Shown here: positions 32,202-43,699 of the stretch, piece by piece
Position numbering within the stretch: position 1 is the stretch's first letter
Layout: each line of letters begins with the position of its first letter
Assembly: GCA_031835245.1 (NCBI GenBank)
Contig: JAVKOQ010000317.1
Location: 1-59,808 of the forward strand
DNA length: 59,808 nt
Reading direction: 5' to 3'
DNA from: Balamuthia mandrillaris
Taxonomy: Eukaryota > Discosea > Longamoebia > Balamuthiidae
Notes under the pieces: model-generated
What the model was told of the DNA's origin: nothing
The model's database searches: none
Seen by the model: only the letters and a program-made list of their open reading frames with translations
Translations under genes and position numbers: made by a program

Positions 32202-34742
32202 CTAATGGACCAAACGACTGTCTTTAGGCCGTTTTGCCAATTGACGACGCCGAAAGAGCACCAAAGCCAAGCTCACCGACACGACAACAGCCACCAACAT
32301 CGCCCATGCCACAGGCGATTCATGTTGTGGAACAGTCGGGGTTCCCTCTGTTTCCTTTGTCGGTTTGGGTGGATTGTCTGCTGCTTCGTCGGTTTCTTCT
32401 CCCATCTCTTCATTTTCCTCTTCGATGCCGTCGTTGATGTGTAAACGAGAGTTATCTTCCAGAGCGGCGCTTCCTTTTACGAGGTAGAGGCGAGGCATGT
32501 GCGTGAAGAGAAAGTCGTCTCCTTCGTTGATCCTTTAAAACGGTTTGGTTTGTTTGTTTAGTCCGTTGAAGAATAAGAAAAATGATCAGGACGTACTTTA
32601 CGACCAACTCGCGAGCAGCATGCAAGGCCATCTTCTCAGCGGCGCTCTCCGCCCGCTTCATCAACACATAAACCCGAAACGACCGTGCTGCCAGTCGGGT
32701 GGGCAGCACCATCATCCGCTCCACCTCGAACTGGAGCGCCTCGGCAAAAGCTCGAAGCATCACGCTCTGCCGATGCTCATTGCCTTCGAACCAACTGGAC
32801 TCTCCAGAAAGGTCAAAGCTGACCACTTGATGTTCATCTTCTTCTTTCTCCTCCTCCTCCTCTTCCTCTTCTTCTCCTTCTCCTCCTTTTTCTTTCGATG
32901 AGGACGAAGTCAATTCGTTGTCTTCATTTGCTTCGTTTTCACCTTGGCTGCCTTCTTCTTCTTTGGTTGGTTCGTCGAAAGGGCGAGATATTTCGTCAGA
33001 GAGAAGACCATCATCGTTGGTTTCGGCGGAAGGAACAGGAGGGAGACAGGTAGTCTCGCTATCAGTGGGACAGCTGCGAGCGTGCACCGCGAAGGCGGTG
33101 CCTTCCGGGGCATCGGGTGTGCTAATGAGCACCCAATAGGACTGTCCTTTCCGGCTGAGCCATTCGTAGATGGTCCCGTGTTCGTAGCTGCTCTTGTTCT
33201 TCATGTTGGGTGCTCTTCTGTCGATTTGCTCTTCATCATTGTTATCGCCTTGTTCCTCGTGATCATCTTCTTCAAAGGAAGGAGAAGGAGGAGGAAGAGG
33301 GCATGGCCTCTTCAGGATGTGAGAACGGGGAAGACACGTTCTTTGTCCCTCCAAAGGACACGTTCTGCTCTCTTCGTCGACTCCCGCTTTCAACGAGGTC
33401 ACCACGTGGACGTCCAACGCAATTCCTGCTCTCGTTCCTGTTACGCAATTGGAGACCTGAAGGACCTGACCATCGCCCACGAGGTGCAGCCACGTGCCAC
33501 GACGGTTGGGAGGGTCGCACGTGACCTCGTCGAGACCGGCAGCGAGGGCACCCACCGTGGTTCCATGGATGTTGGTGCGAGGCAGAGGTAACGGAAGGAG
33601 GTCTTGGCAGAGCAGACGAGGAGGTCGTGGAATGTATTCTGATATTTTGTGTTTGAGTTTGAGGTGAATACCAGAAATGAAACTAACAAGCAACCAATAA
33701 GGGAAAGAGAAGTATGGAACAAACCCATGTCAAGCTGAAACTGGCCCTCTTGCAATATCGTCAAGCCGTAGACAAACACGTAGTACGGCACTCCCTTCCT
33801 GGTCGGGACGTCCAACACCCTCTCATAGGCCTCCTTGGCACAGTCCATGACGCTGGCGGCAAAGCACCTGTCCCTGAGCCTCTTCCCTCCCGTCACCTCG
33901 TCGCGCCCCAGCCTCGGGCAGCGTCCCTCCCATACGTCCACCGCGCTGAGAAACTTGGTCCACTGGGAGGGGTTGCAGGTGGTGAGGCGGAGGACGTCCC
34001 CGGTGCCCTCCACCAGAAACCACGTCCCGCGTGACTCTTCATCCTCCCCGGACAAACACCCTTGCATCGGGCGATGCCGTAGCTCGCCGCTGGTCGAAGA
34101 CCTGATGCGCGCAGGCAGGTCAGCGGCTGCAATTGCCTTGGGCAGGGTGCACTTGTCGCCATCGTAGAACTGCGTCTCTATGGAGGAGGTCTTGAGGTGC
34201 ACCTGTCCACCGCGGCCGTAGAGGTGGACGAGGTAGTCCACCCCTTCATCGGCGGCGAAGAAGAGCTCGGCGGCATGTGGGAGGCCTGGTAGATGGCAGT
34301 TATCATGCATCTCGGCTCGCACCACTTTCTTCACGCATTTCTGTCTGTTGGTGGTTTGGTAAGATAGATAAGAGAACCTGCAAAAGCACGTTTAACCACA
34401 CGTACTTGAAGAAACATCCTCCCTTGGATACATCCAGCACAGCGGTGGCCTCCAGCTGCGTCTTCTCCGCGCAGGTAGAGATGGCGAAGAAGCCATCGTC
34501 CCCTTTGACCCTGAACCAAAGGCTGCGCCTGGGCTCCTCAGTCTTCAGCTGGCAGGCACTCTTAGAGAGGGCGGCGTTGGTGAGATTGACCACGAGCTCC
34601 ATGCCTGGCTTAAGGAGAGGGGCCTCGTGACAGAAACTGTTCATGGGCGAGTTCTTTCTGCTTGTTGCTGGAGAATAAAATGTAAGAAGCGAAACCGAAA
34701 GGTAAGAACAGAGAATACAAGAGACTAACAAAGAGAAGAGGG

Positions 34743-34794
<52 letters not shown>

Positions 34795-35452
34795 ATGAAC
34801 ACACCACTGGATATCTCAAGCCTCGCCATGCCGTGATAGGAGGGTGTGGCCCCATAAACGTGCACATAGTAAACCCTGTCAGGGTGGGAGAAGAACGTGG
34901 TCTTGGCTTTGCCTCCCTCGCAGGAGGCATAGGTGCCCAAGGCAGCACACCGCAAGGACTGGCAGGAGGTTCCCTCCAACACCTCAATGTTGGTATAAAA
35001 CATTTGTTTCTCAGAGGAGGGAAGAAAGCTGCTTTGTTGTTCAGATGTTGATGCCTCGTCACAAGTGCTTATGGTGACTTCCTCGCCGCTGCCAACGAGC
35101 TTGAACCATGCTCCTGTTCCTGGAGAGGGATAGCCGCATGGGGTTGAGGTTCGCGAAGAGGAAGCGGAGGCGGAAGAAGAGGGAGAAGGGGAGGAATCAA
35201 AGAAAGGAGAGGTGTTGATCCAAGCGCCAGAGGCTGGAAGAGAGAGTTCGATGGCTTCCTCGCATTGGTCGTTGGGAGAGAGAGGGATAGGGGCGAGGGC
35301 TCGAGAAGAAAGAACTGCAGACCGTGAAGAATCAGAAGGAAGCAGGGAGTCGTCCTTTTCGTTGTCGTTGATGTTTATGGAGTGAAGCGGAAAGGTTTTG
35401 GAGGCAACTGTAGAGCAAAAGGAGTTTATGAGACTTCGGCTGCAAGAGAAGT

Positions 35453-35494
<42 letters not shown>

Positions 35495-35671
35495 AGAGGG
35501 AGAGAAGAAAGAACAAAGAACAGAGAAGCAAGAAGAGGAGAAAAAGTTACGTTGAGAGTCTTCTTGTTCCGCGGCTGCCAAGAGAGAAATGTGAGAACAG
35601 GCCGCAACAAGAAGCAAAATGGTCAAGCCCAGCGTTCGTTGTGGTCCATCTTTCCGAGACGAGCTCTTCAT
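32202..35671 (-). CDS. single-pass surface protein with four PPC-like beta-sandwich repeats
   Basis: Six exons: 35671-35551, 35407-34805, 34667-34406, 34344-33725, 33638-32597, 32532-32202 (992 aa, in phase). Signal peptide GLTILLLVAACSHISLLAAA. Four repeats share a W-F-x-V-x-G-x-G-x ... S/T-x-C core: GAWFKLVGSGEEVTISTC, SLWFRVKGDDGFFAISTC, GTWFLVEGTGDVLRLTTC, GTWLHLVGDGQVLQVSNC. Each is followed by a V-x-x-G-x-C and a YYVHVYG-type strand. This is the pattern of bacterial pre-peptidase C-terminal (PPC) domains. A TM helix (WAMLVAVVVSVSLALVLF) and a short basic tail close it. Likely a surface adhesin or receptor (inference). An acidic low-complexity spacer lies in exon 5. Confidence 0.75.
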
Positions 35672-35801
35672 CGCGGTGCAGACAAACCCAAAATAAAAAA
35701 AAGAAGCACGTCCGTCTTGCCTTCCTCTCTATTCGCTTCGTTCAATCGCTCCTTTCTTCTTTGTCGAAGCGACACCCCCCAAAAAAAAAAATATCTCATA
35801 G

Positions 35802-36480
35802 AAAGGAAAAGCGAAGGAGCCTTGGGTCACCGTTCAGGAGTATGGCATATTGGACATTTCGGCTCGCAAAAAGCTCTCCGACCAAGGTTTGGTTTATCCT
35901 TGTCGCTGACGTGTCGCCCAGCAAAGAGAACCAAACGAATAAACCTTCTCTCTTCCCAAACCCGTGTGTTTATTTATTTTTTTGTGTTGTGCACCTTCTT
36001 CCTCATCCACATAGTCTTTTATTCTCTTTTCATCTCCTTCTTCTTTTGTTGTCTTCTTCTTCTTCTTCATCATCATAATCATCTTCTCATCTTTTTCTTG
36101 TTTGTGTTCTTGTTCTTCTTCGTTCTTCTTCTTCTTCTTATTCTTCTTGTTCTTGTTCTTCTACTGCAGCTCGTTCTTCTGTGTCGATGTTCTTGTTCTT
36201 CTTCTTCCTCGTCTGCTTCTTTTTCTTCTTGTTCTTGTTGTTGTTGTTGTTCTTCTTCTTCTTGTTCTTCTTCTTCTTCTTCTTCCTCGTCTTCTTTTTT
36301 TTTTCTTCTTCTTCTTCTTCTTTTCTGTGTTGTTGTTCTTCTTAAGCTAACCAGCTGACCAGAGAGTTGCCTGTGGTTACAAGAAAGCAATTCGGCTTCC
36401 GTGTCGCGGCACCCACCCCGCAAACGGATGAAGACATGATTGCAATAAAACCAAATAAGAGGCTTTTATCCTATGTGTTT
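35802..36480 (+). other. two orphan exon-like segments
   Basis: Exon A at 35802-35886 (PWVTVQEYGILDISARKKLS) and exon B from 36347 to about 36480 (LTRELPVVTRKQFGFRVAAP) join in frame over a TTC-rich GT-AG intron (35887-36346). There is a polyadenylation-like AATAAA near 36442. I cannot find a start exon: the only in-phase ATG candidates lie antisense to exon 1 of the surface-protein gene. I do not recognise the product. Confidence 0.25.
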
Positions 36481-37633
36481 ATTTACATTAAAATGAAAAA
36501 GAAGCCTGGGGCGACTTTCGCCTTCTTTTTCGTATCCAGAAAACCAAAGTTGAAAGCTCCACCCTTGCCTTGCCTTGCCTTGCCTTGCCTTGCGGCTCTC
36601 TCTCTTTTTTTTTTTCGTTGCTTTCCTCGTTGCTTTCATTTTTTGTTTGTTTTTATTCTTCTTGCAAGCGCGCGTGGTAGTTCCCTCTCTCTCTCTCTCT
36701 CACCCATTTTTATTTTTATTTTTATTTTTATTTTTATTTTTATTTTTATTTTTTTTTTTTTTTTGTTGTCCTGAAAAGATTCTTATTTTTTATTTTTTAT
36801 TTTTTATTTTTTATTTTTCGAAGGAAAAAAAAAAAGAGTCGATTTTCATTTCATTCATCCGAACGTCACACTTTGATTTATGTTTTATTTTATTTTATTT
36901 TCCTCCTAGTATCCTAGTATCGAAGGAGGAGGAGGGAGGAAAAAAATTTTTTTGGACTGGAGAGGGGAGGAAAGATTCATGTGCATGCGCCTCAACGCAT
37001 TGATTGATTGATATTTTTTTTTTCTTTCCTTCTACCATTTTTTTTATTTTTTTATTTTTTTTTTGTAGAATTGGAACACTCCCTCTGCCTTTTTGGAGAC
37101 ACACACGCACACCCACCCACCCGTCTACTTTTTTTTAACTTGGAGGAGGACGAACGGTTCGGTCACCTCTACGATCCTTCTTCTTCCAACGCAAATACCG
37201 TTGAAAATCGCTCGCAATCCTGCTGAACCCACCAGTCCTACTACCCACTCACCCACCACCACTACTCCTTCTGCTTCTGCTTCTTCTTGCGGCTCTCAAA
37301 CCATCAACAAACAAACAAACAAAAAAAACCAACGGCTTTCTTCTTCATCTTTTCATCTGCTGCTTGCTACGTAAAAACATTCTTACCCCTTTCTCTTCCT
37401 TCAAAAAAAAAAAACGGGTGAAACGGAAGGAGGAGAGTGAAAGAAACAGCAGCAGCAGCAGCAGTTAGGAGGAGGCTCTTAACCAAGCTTCCATCCCTCT
37501 GCCTTCTTTCTTCTTTTTTTCCCCTCCTTCTTTCCGCTGGTTGGGGAGGAAAAGCGTTTATCCATCCTCTCTGCTTCTTCTTCTGCTCCTCCTCTTTGTA
37601 CACGTTCCTGCACCCACATAACACACAACGCAA
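36481..37633. repeat. low-complexity spacer with TTTTTA, TTTTTTA and CCTTG repeats
   Basis: Tandem CCTTG near 36563-36592, TTTTTA units near 36708-36755, and TTTTTTA-like units near 36784-36822, with poly-T and GGAGGA runs. The region then turns C/T-rich up to the DNase-like gene. No coding sequence supported. Confidence 0.7.
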
Positions 37634-38457
37634 ATGCCACGCCGACGGCCTTTGATCCTCCTCTCCTTCCTCTTTCTCAGCTTCCTCACATTTTCCGCTT
37701 CCTCCAAAGGTATGTATGACCGACTTTGTGTCCACTCCCCTCCTCCCTCTCCCTCTCCCTCCCTTCTTTGATTCACATCTTTTCTTTTCTTTTGTTTCAA
37801 AGGGGAAGAAGACAAAAACATCAAAATGGCGTCGTTCCATCTGGGCACGTTCGCCAAGGAAAAGGCTGCAGACTTCATGCGCCTCATCCGGCGCTATGAC
37901 CTGCTGATCTTGCAAGAGATCAGAGACACGAGCGCTGCCTTCCTCATGACCCTGCTCGGCTCTCTTAATCAAGTTCCTGAAGAAGAAAAGTATGCCTTCT
38001 TTTTTTAACCCTTGTGCTCTCTGCTTGCTCTTTTTTAACCTATCTGTTTTCTCTCTTCATTAGATATGAGTTGGAAATAAGTGAGCCGGTAGGCATGAAC
38101 GGGGACGAACGCTCCTACGCTGTATTTTATAAAGCCTCCGCTCTAACTCTCATGAAAAAGCATACTTTTTCCAACGATGAGATACCACCGGATCCTTCCA
38201 TTCCTCCGTCTCCCAACAACAATGTGCAAAGCAGCCGCTCTTCTCCTTCTCCTTCTTCTTCTCCTCACCCTTCCTCATCTTCTCGTCGTCCTCGCAGAAC
38301 AAAAAGCGCTCGCGGCGCTTTTGCGCGGCATTTCACTACCTCCTCTCCCACCACGACAGATACCATCAAACCTTTTACCCGAGAGCCCTTCTTTGTGCGC
38401 TTTGCCATACGTGGGCTTAAACCCAATGCTCAATTTGAGGTTTGTTTCTTCGTCTCG

Positions 38458-38509
<52 letters not shown>

Positions 38510-39232
38510 GTTTCTTTCTTCCATATTCTTTATCCACCTTGTATAACACGAAATTAAAACAAAAAACCACAGTTCACAATAGCAGCGCTAAACACAGCGG
38601 CCGATGTGCCCAAACAGACGATAGCGGATGAGCTAAACAGCGTCTATCTCATCTACGAGGAGAACAAGCAGCAGTGGAAGACCAACAACACAGAGTCCCA
38701 TTATCTCGCCGTTTTCAACCGGGACTGCCCCTACATCTCCAAGAAGGGCTGGCGGGAGGAGATCATTGTTTGGACGGGTACTACTTTCTTGTTCTCTTTT
38801 CTTTTTTTTCCTGTCAACAATGATGTCTAAGACTTTGCGTTAAAATAATAGGGGAGCGGTATACATGGAACGGGGGAGAGGCGGGGGTGAGCGGAACAAA
38901 CTCGTTGGCGGCCGACTTGTCCGCCTGTCAGTTGCCCTCCTCCATGCTCACCAACGTTTTGGTTGCCAAGGATGCTCGTTCCTTTCGGTTTGACACAGGT
39001 AACTTTCTTGCTTCTTTTTCTTGTTCTTTCTTTCTTGACGTTTTTTTTTCCAGAGTTTGGTTTAGCGCCAGAAGAGGTGGAGGAAGCAATGGGAGGGGAG
39101 GTGCATTATCCGGTGGAGCTTTTCTTTCGGGTGGAGCCGTTTGACAGCGTGCACAAGTTTGCGCCGTTTGTGAGCTGGTTGTTGGTGTTGGAGTTTCTTC
39201 TGTTGGGCATTCTCTGTATCATGTGCGTTTAA
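37634..39232 (+). CDS. DNase I-like membrane protein with degenerate active site
   Basis: Six exons: 37634-37709, 37803-37989, 38064-38439, 38573-38777, 38852-38998, 39054-39232 (389 aa, in phase). Signal peptide PLILLSFLFLSFLTFSASS. DNase I landmarks: MASFHLGTFA, YDLLILQEIRDTS, EISEPVGMN, TREPFFVRF, IAALNTAADVP, YLAVFNRDCPYI, VHYPVELFF. Against bovine DNase I, Glu39, Glu78, Arg111 and His252 positions are kept. Asn7 becomes His, the catalytic His134 becomes Asn, the GDFN Asp168 becomes Val, Asp212 appears replaced by Thr, and Asp251 becomes Val. It is therefore probably not a nuclease. A C-terminal TM segment (WLLVLEFLLLGILCIMCV) anchors it. A Ser/Pro-rich insert sits at residues about 120-165. 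Confidence 0.8.
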
Positions 39233-39823
39233 GGTGAATCGAAAAAGAAAGAGTTAAAAAAGAAACGCACGCGTTGGTTTCTCTCTGCTCTCCTCTCTCC
39301 TCTCTCCTCTCTCCCTCTCTTGTTCTCTCTCTCTTTTCTCTCCCCTCCTCTCTCTCTCCCCTCCTCTCTCTCTCTCCCTCCTCTCTCTTCCTCTCTTGTT
39401 CTCTCTCCCTCTTATTTCATTTGTGTCGACATGAGGGGCAGTTGATCTTAGAACAGAGATATTTGACAAATCTCGACCATGTGACGTATGTCACACTCAT
39501 TAATTGGCTTTCGGAGTTATTGAAATTTAACCAAAAAAAGCATTCAAACTCCGATAAATATTTTTAATAAAGCAAAAAAATAAATAAAACAAAAAAAAAA
39601 GAAAAAGAAAGAAAAGACTTTTTCTTTTTTTTTTTCGGTTGTTTTGGGTAGTAGAAGTAGTAGTGGAAGCAGTGGGAAGAGGTGGGGCTGCGCACCTTTT
39701 TTTTTTGATTCTGATTCCAACGTTCACCTTGCGGTCGTTTTCGTGTGTGTGTCCATTCGATTGGCAAAAAGCTTCGATTTATTTTTTTTTCACTTCAAAT
39801 TTTATTCTGCTACTACGCGAATC
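39233..39823. promoter_or_regulatory. intergenic: CT repeats and GTCGACATG motif
   Basis: 591 bp between the DNase-like stop and the exonuclease ATG. CT/TCC repeats occupy 39279-39415. TTGTGTCGACATGAGG at 39421-39436 carries the recurrent palindrome, about 395 bp before the ATG. The rest is poly-A/poly-T rich. No gene seen. Confidence 0.4.
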
Positions 39824-40232
39824 ATGGCCTCCACCCAATCAACGACCGATTCTTCTGCCTCTTCCAACGGCATCGCTGCTGCTGCTACTTCATCTTCAAC
39901 AAAATCAGCCATGATGAAGAGCCTTCTCGCACAACAACAGAAGCAAAAAGCGGCGGCAGCAGAGAAGAAGCCCTTTGAGTACGTCCTCTTTCACGTCCAA
40001 ACCAATGACCACGGAGAGGTCATAGAGGTGGCCGCTGTCAAGTGGGCTCAAGGGGAAGAGGAGAAGAAGAAAGAGGGAGAGGAGAAGGGCGAAGCATCCG
40101 CGACGGAAGAACGACAGAACAAGACTTTGAGCGGCAGTGAGACGCGCGAGTTTCAAAAGTTTTGTCGGCCCGTGCGTGGAGTGCAGGTCTCGGAGAAGCG
40201 TCAAAAGCGAACTGGCATCCAAACGGTTTTCT

Positions 40233-40276
<44 letters not shown>

Positions 40277-42742
40277 ATTTTTCATCTTTTTTTCCTCATT
40301 TCGTTTTGATTTTGTTTGATTCTCTTCTTTGATTCTAATTCTTTTTTTTCGTTTGTCTTTATTAATCTCTTCTTTTCTCTCTTTCAAACAAACACACTAA
40401 ACTGTTATCTCATTTTTTCTCCACATAAAAAAAAGGAGGATCTTCATAAGGCCTCCTCTTTCTTGCAAGTGTTCCTGGCGCTGACCAAGTGGCTGCAGCC
40501 CTTCACCTCGAACGTGAGCAACGAGGACTACATCTTGGTGTCATGCGGAGAGCAGGAGCTGCGCGGCATCATCCCCGCTGAGTGCCTTCGCCACAACATC
40601 CAGTCGCCCGCTGCGGCTGCCATCTTTGGCAACTCCTTCATCAACCTCAAGACCTTTTACAGTGCTAGAACGGGAAAGAAGAAGACTGGGCTGCCGGGCA
40701 TGTTGCAGGAGCTCAAACTGGCGGGCATAGGCAGCAGCGATGGTGTTCTGTTCTCAAAGGAAGAGAAGAAGGAGAAGAAGGAAGAGGAGGAACAAGCGAA
40801 GGAGGAGGAGGAGCAAGGGGAAGAAAAGAAGGAAAAAGAGGGTGAAGACAGTGGGGCTTCCACTTCTGCTTCTGCCCCCACGTCGTCTCGTGGTTTGGAG
40901 TACTGTCGGAGCATGAGGAATGTTTTGAGTCACATTTTGAGTGCCTATCCTATTCAAGAGGAGATTCAACAAAAGGACAAAGCTTCCACGTCTGTTGGTG
41001 ATGAGCAACAAAGCAAGCAACAACAGGAAATCCGGCCGTCTCGTCTGAGCAACAGCATCCGAACGACGACCATTCCTTGGCCCTTACCCCCTACAGTTGC
41101 TTCGGCTGGTGGTTCATCTGTGGCCGAGGAAGGAGGAAGTGGTAGCAAAGGAGGTGATGGGGGTAATAGACAACGTCAACAACAGGGAGACGGTGGACGA
41201 CGAAGAGGAGGGAACAACACAGGAGGAAGAGGACAGCAGCAACAAGGAGGTGGAAGAGCCAGAAGACCTAGCAGCGGAGATAGGAAGGATGGTGAGGACC
41301 GAAACAAGAGCGGTGGAAGAAAACAAGGAGGAAGCAACAGCACCTCTGGAGGAGCAAGGAAAAGTTGGGATGGAAAGAGACAAGGCCAAGCAAGCGGCAG
41401 CAGCTCTGGTGGATACTTTCATCAACAACAACACCGAAGCAATGGCGGCTATCTCTCATCTTTTGGCGGAGTTTCTTCCTCTTCTTCTTTGATGGGCCTC
41501 CCGACTCATCACCAAATGATGGGGTCTATGCCTGTTGCCACAGGTCCTCGTCCCCAAAAGTACGATTACTTTTGCATCCTCGACTTCGAGGCCACCTGCG
41601 ACAGCGACAGGTCCTTCCAACCGCAGGAGATCATTGAGTGGCCAACGGTCCTCCTCAACACCAGAACTTTAGAGGTGGAGGCCGAGTTTCAGATGTACAT
41701 CAAACCGGTGATGAAGCCCCAGTTGACTCCCTTTTGCACCGAGTTTACTGGCATAAGGCAGGAGACAGTGGATGAGTTGGGACAGTCCTTCCCGCAAGTC
41801 ATGGAGGCTTATGATAAGTGGTTGCGGGATATGGGACTTATCGAAGAAGAGGAAGAAGAACAGCAACAAGGAGGAGAGAAAGAGGTGGAAAAGGAGAAAC
41901 AAGCAGAGGGGGAAAAAGGAGGAGATAAGAAGGAGAAGGAGGAAGGTGGTGTTGCTTCTTCGGAGCAACAGCAACAAAAGAGGAACAATAATAGGAGGAG
42001 GAAGAGGTTTGCTTTTGTGACTTGCGGCGATTGGGACCTCAAAACGATGTTGCCCAACCAAATCGCTTTGACAAACAAGTTGCAACAAGAGCAAACGTCA
42101 CCATCCAACGAAACGAAAGAGGGAGAAGAGAAAGTTGAAGACGCTTCACCAAAAGAAGAACAAGAAAAGCAAGCGGAAACTGAGAACGTTGATGAGAGCG
42201 GCCTGAAGAAACCTGAATACTTTGCGGAGTGGATCAACATCAAGCGAGTCTTTGGCAGGTACTACAATAAGCAAAGGCCGCCCACCAGCCTTTCCCAGAT
42301 CCTGAAGGCGTTGGGACTCCATCAGGAGGGACTTAGGTCTCACAGTGGTCTCGATGATTGCCGGTACGTCTTGATTGCCTTTCTCTCTGTCTTTCTCTCT
42401 TTACTTTTTTGTTCTCTAATTGTAAGCTTGTTTTCTTTCTTCAGAAACATAATGAGGATCGTAATTCGTATGATGAACGACGGCATACTGTTGGATCACA
42501 CCTGGAGGAAGCATTACGTGGCGCGTCAACCCGCATCTCCCAACTTTAACAGCTTCCAACTCTCCTCTCCTCAAACGGAAGAGCAGAAGAAAGAAGAAGC
42601 GGGAGATGAGAACAAAACAATTGGCACCGCTGAAACCGGCGAAGAAGAAAGCAAGCAAGAGGAAGTTGCTTCATCCTCATCTTCTTCTCCATCCACTTCA
42701 ACAACGTCCACAGAAACCTCCACTCCTACTCAACAGGAGTAA
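39824..42742 (+). CDS. ERI1-type DEDDh exonuclease with a second, degenerate exonuclease domain
   Basis: Three exons: 39824-40225, 40436-42363, 42445-42742 (875 aa, in phase). The C-terminal domain has all DEDDh motifs: FCILDFEATCD, EFTGIRQ, FVTCGDWDLK and HSGLDDCRNIMRIVIRMM, as in ERI1/3'hExo, which trims histone mRNA, 5.8S rRNA and small RNA 3' ends. The N-terminal about 330 residues align as a second copy: YVLFHVQTNDHGEVIEVAAV, FQKFCRPV, ILVSCGEQELRGIIP, GLEYCRSMRNVLSHIL, but the acidic residues are lost. The two are joined by a 200-residue Gly/Arg/Gln-rich (RGG-like) linker. Acidic low-complexity inserts interrupt both domains. Confidence 0.85.
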
Positions 42743-42971
42743 AAAACGAGAGGAGAAAAAAAAAGAAATGATGATGAGAAAGAAAGAAAAGAAAGCCAAG
42801 GAAGAAACGAAAGAGAGAACGGTTTCGCGAAGATTGATTGTTTCTTCTCTTTCGCGTTTGGTTTAGCGCCATCATCATGAGGAACCTTTTTAAAAAAAAG
42901 AAACGTTTTTGAAGTAACCGGTCCCCCACTCTCTCCTTCACAGCGATTTTCTATGGCTTATCACTCTCTCT

Positions 42972-43007
<36 letters not shown>

Positions 43008-43190
43008 TCGTAACTAACACAAGCCAACATAAAATAAAGATGGGCGATAAGAGGCCGCAATTCGATAGAAACTTTATTGTGGCTTGCTTCATTCTTCTCT
43101 GCTGTCGTTTTATATGAAACCATTCCTTCGTTCTCTCTTTTGTTTTTTTTTAAAAAAAAATTATCCTTATTATTCGCAGACTTTCATCGA
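42743..43190. other. 3' spacer between convergent exonuclease and TFIIS-like genes
   Basis: 448 bp with a CT tract near 42964-43010 and poly-T/poly-A stretches near 43143-43162. AATAAA near 43033. No gene seen. Confidence 0.5.
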
Positions 43191-43699
43191 TCAGCCCACC
43201 TTGCGCCTCTTCCCGCAGTCCTGGCAGGTGATGTAGGTGGTCATGCCCTCGTCGGCGCTGCGGGTCTGGAGCTGGGTGATGAGGCAGCGGGTGGATCGGC
43301 AGGAGGGAACTCCGCACCTGTACATGCCCTCCGCCCCCCTGGCCTCCTCCTGCTCCCCGCGTGCCAGCCGCTCCGCCCGCACGTTGCGCTCCGACAGGAA
43401 GTACGCCCAGTGCGCCAGGGCCTCGCGCTGCGCCTTGCGCTCCTTGGCCCTGGCGTGGTCCATGCGGTCGGCGTCCCAGTCGCGCCCCACCTCCACGCAG
43501 TCCGCGTCCCCCAGGGGGGCTTCCTGCAGGACGCGGACTGGGCGGCGATGAAGCTCACCATCTCGGCGAACTTGGGGTGGAGCACCAGCTGCAGCTTGGT
43601 GGGCGGCTCGCCGTCCGGCGAGAGGATCAGCGCGGCGCTCTGCTTGTTCTTGGCGTGGACCACCAGGGCGGTAGAGGATGAGGTTTGTGATGGTTGCAT
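43191..43699 (-). CDS. TFIIS-type zinc-ribbon protein
   Basis: The C-terminal 45 residues are a TFIIS zinc ribbon: YRCGVPSCRSTRCLITQLQT, RSADEGMTTY, CQDCGK, with the Arg-Ser-Ala-Asp-Glu hairpin that in TFIIS and Rpb9/Rpa12 relatives inserts into the polymerase active site. The final aromatic after CG is Arg. Frame is kept only if a 35-nt GT-AG intron (43524-43558) is removed, giving exons 43699-43559 and 43523-43191 (157 aa); otherwise the gene has a one-base shift near a C6/G5 run. The N-terminus is short and lacks the TFIIS LW and central domains. The gene is clearly more GC-rich than its neighbours. Confidence 0.7.
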
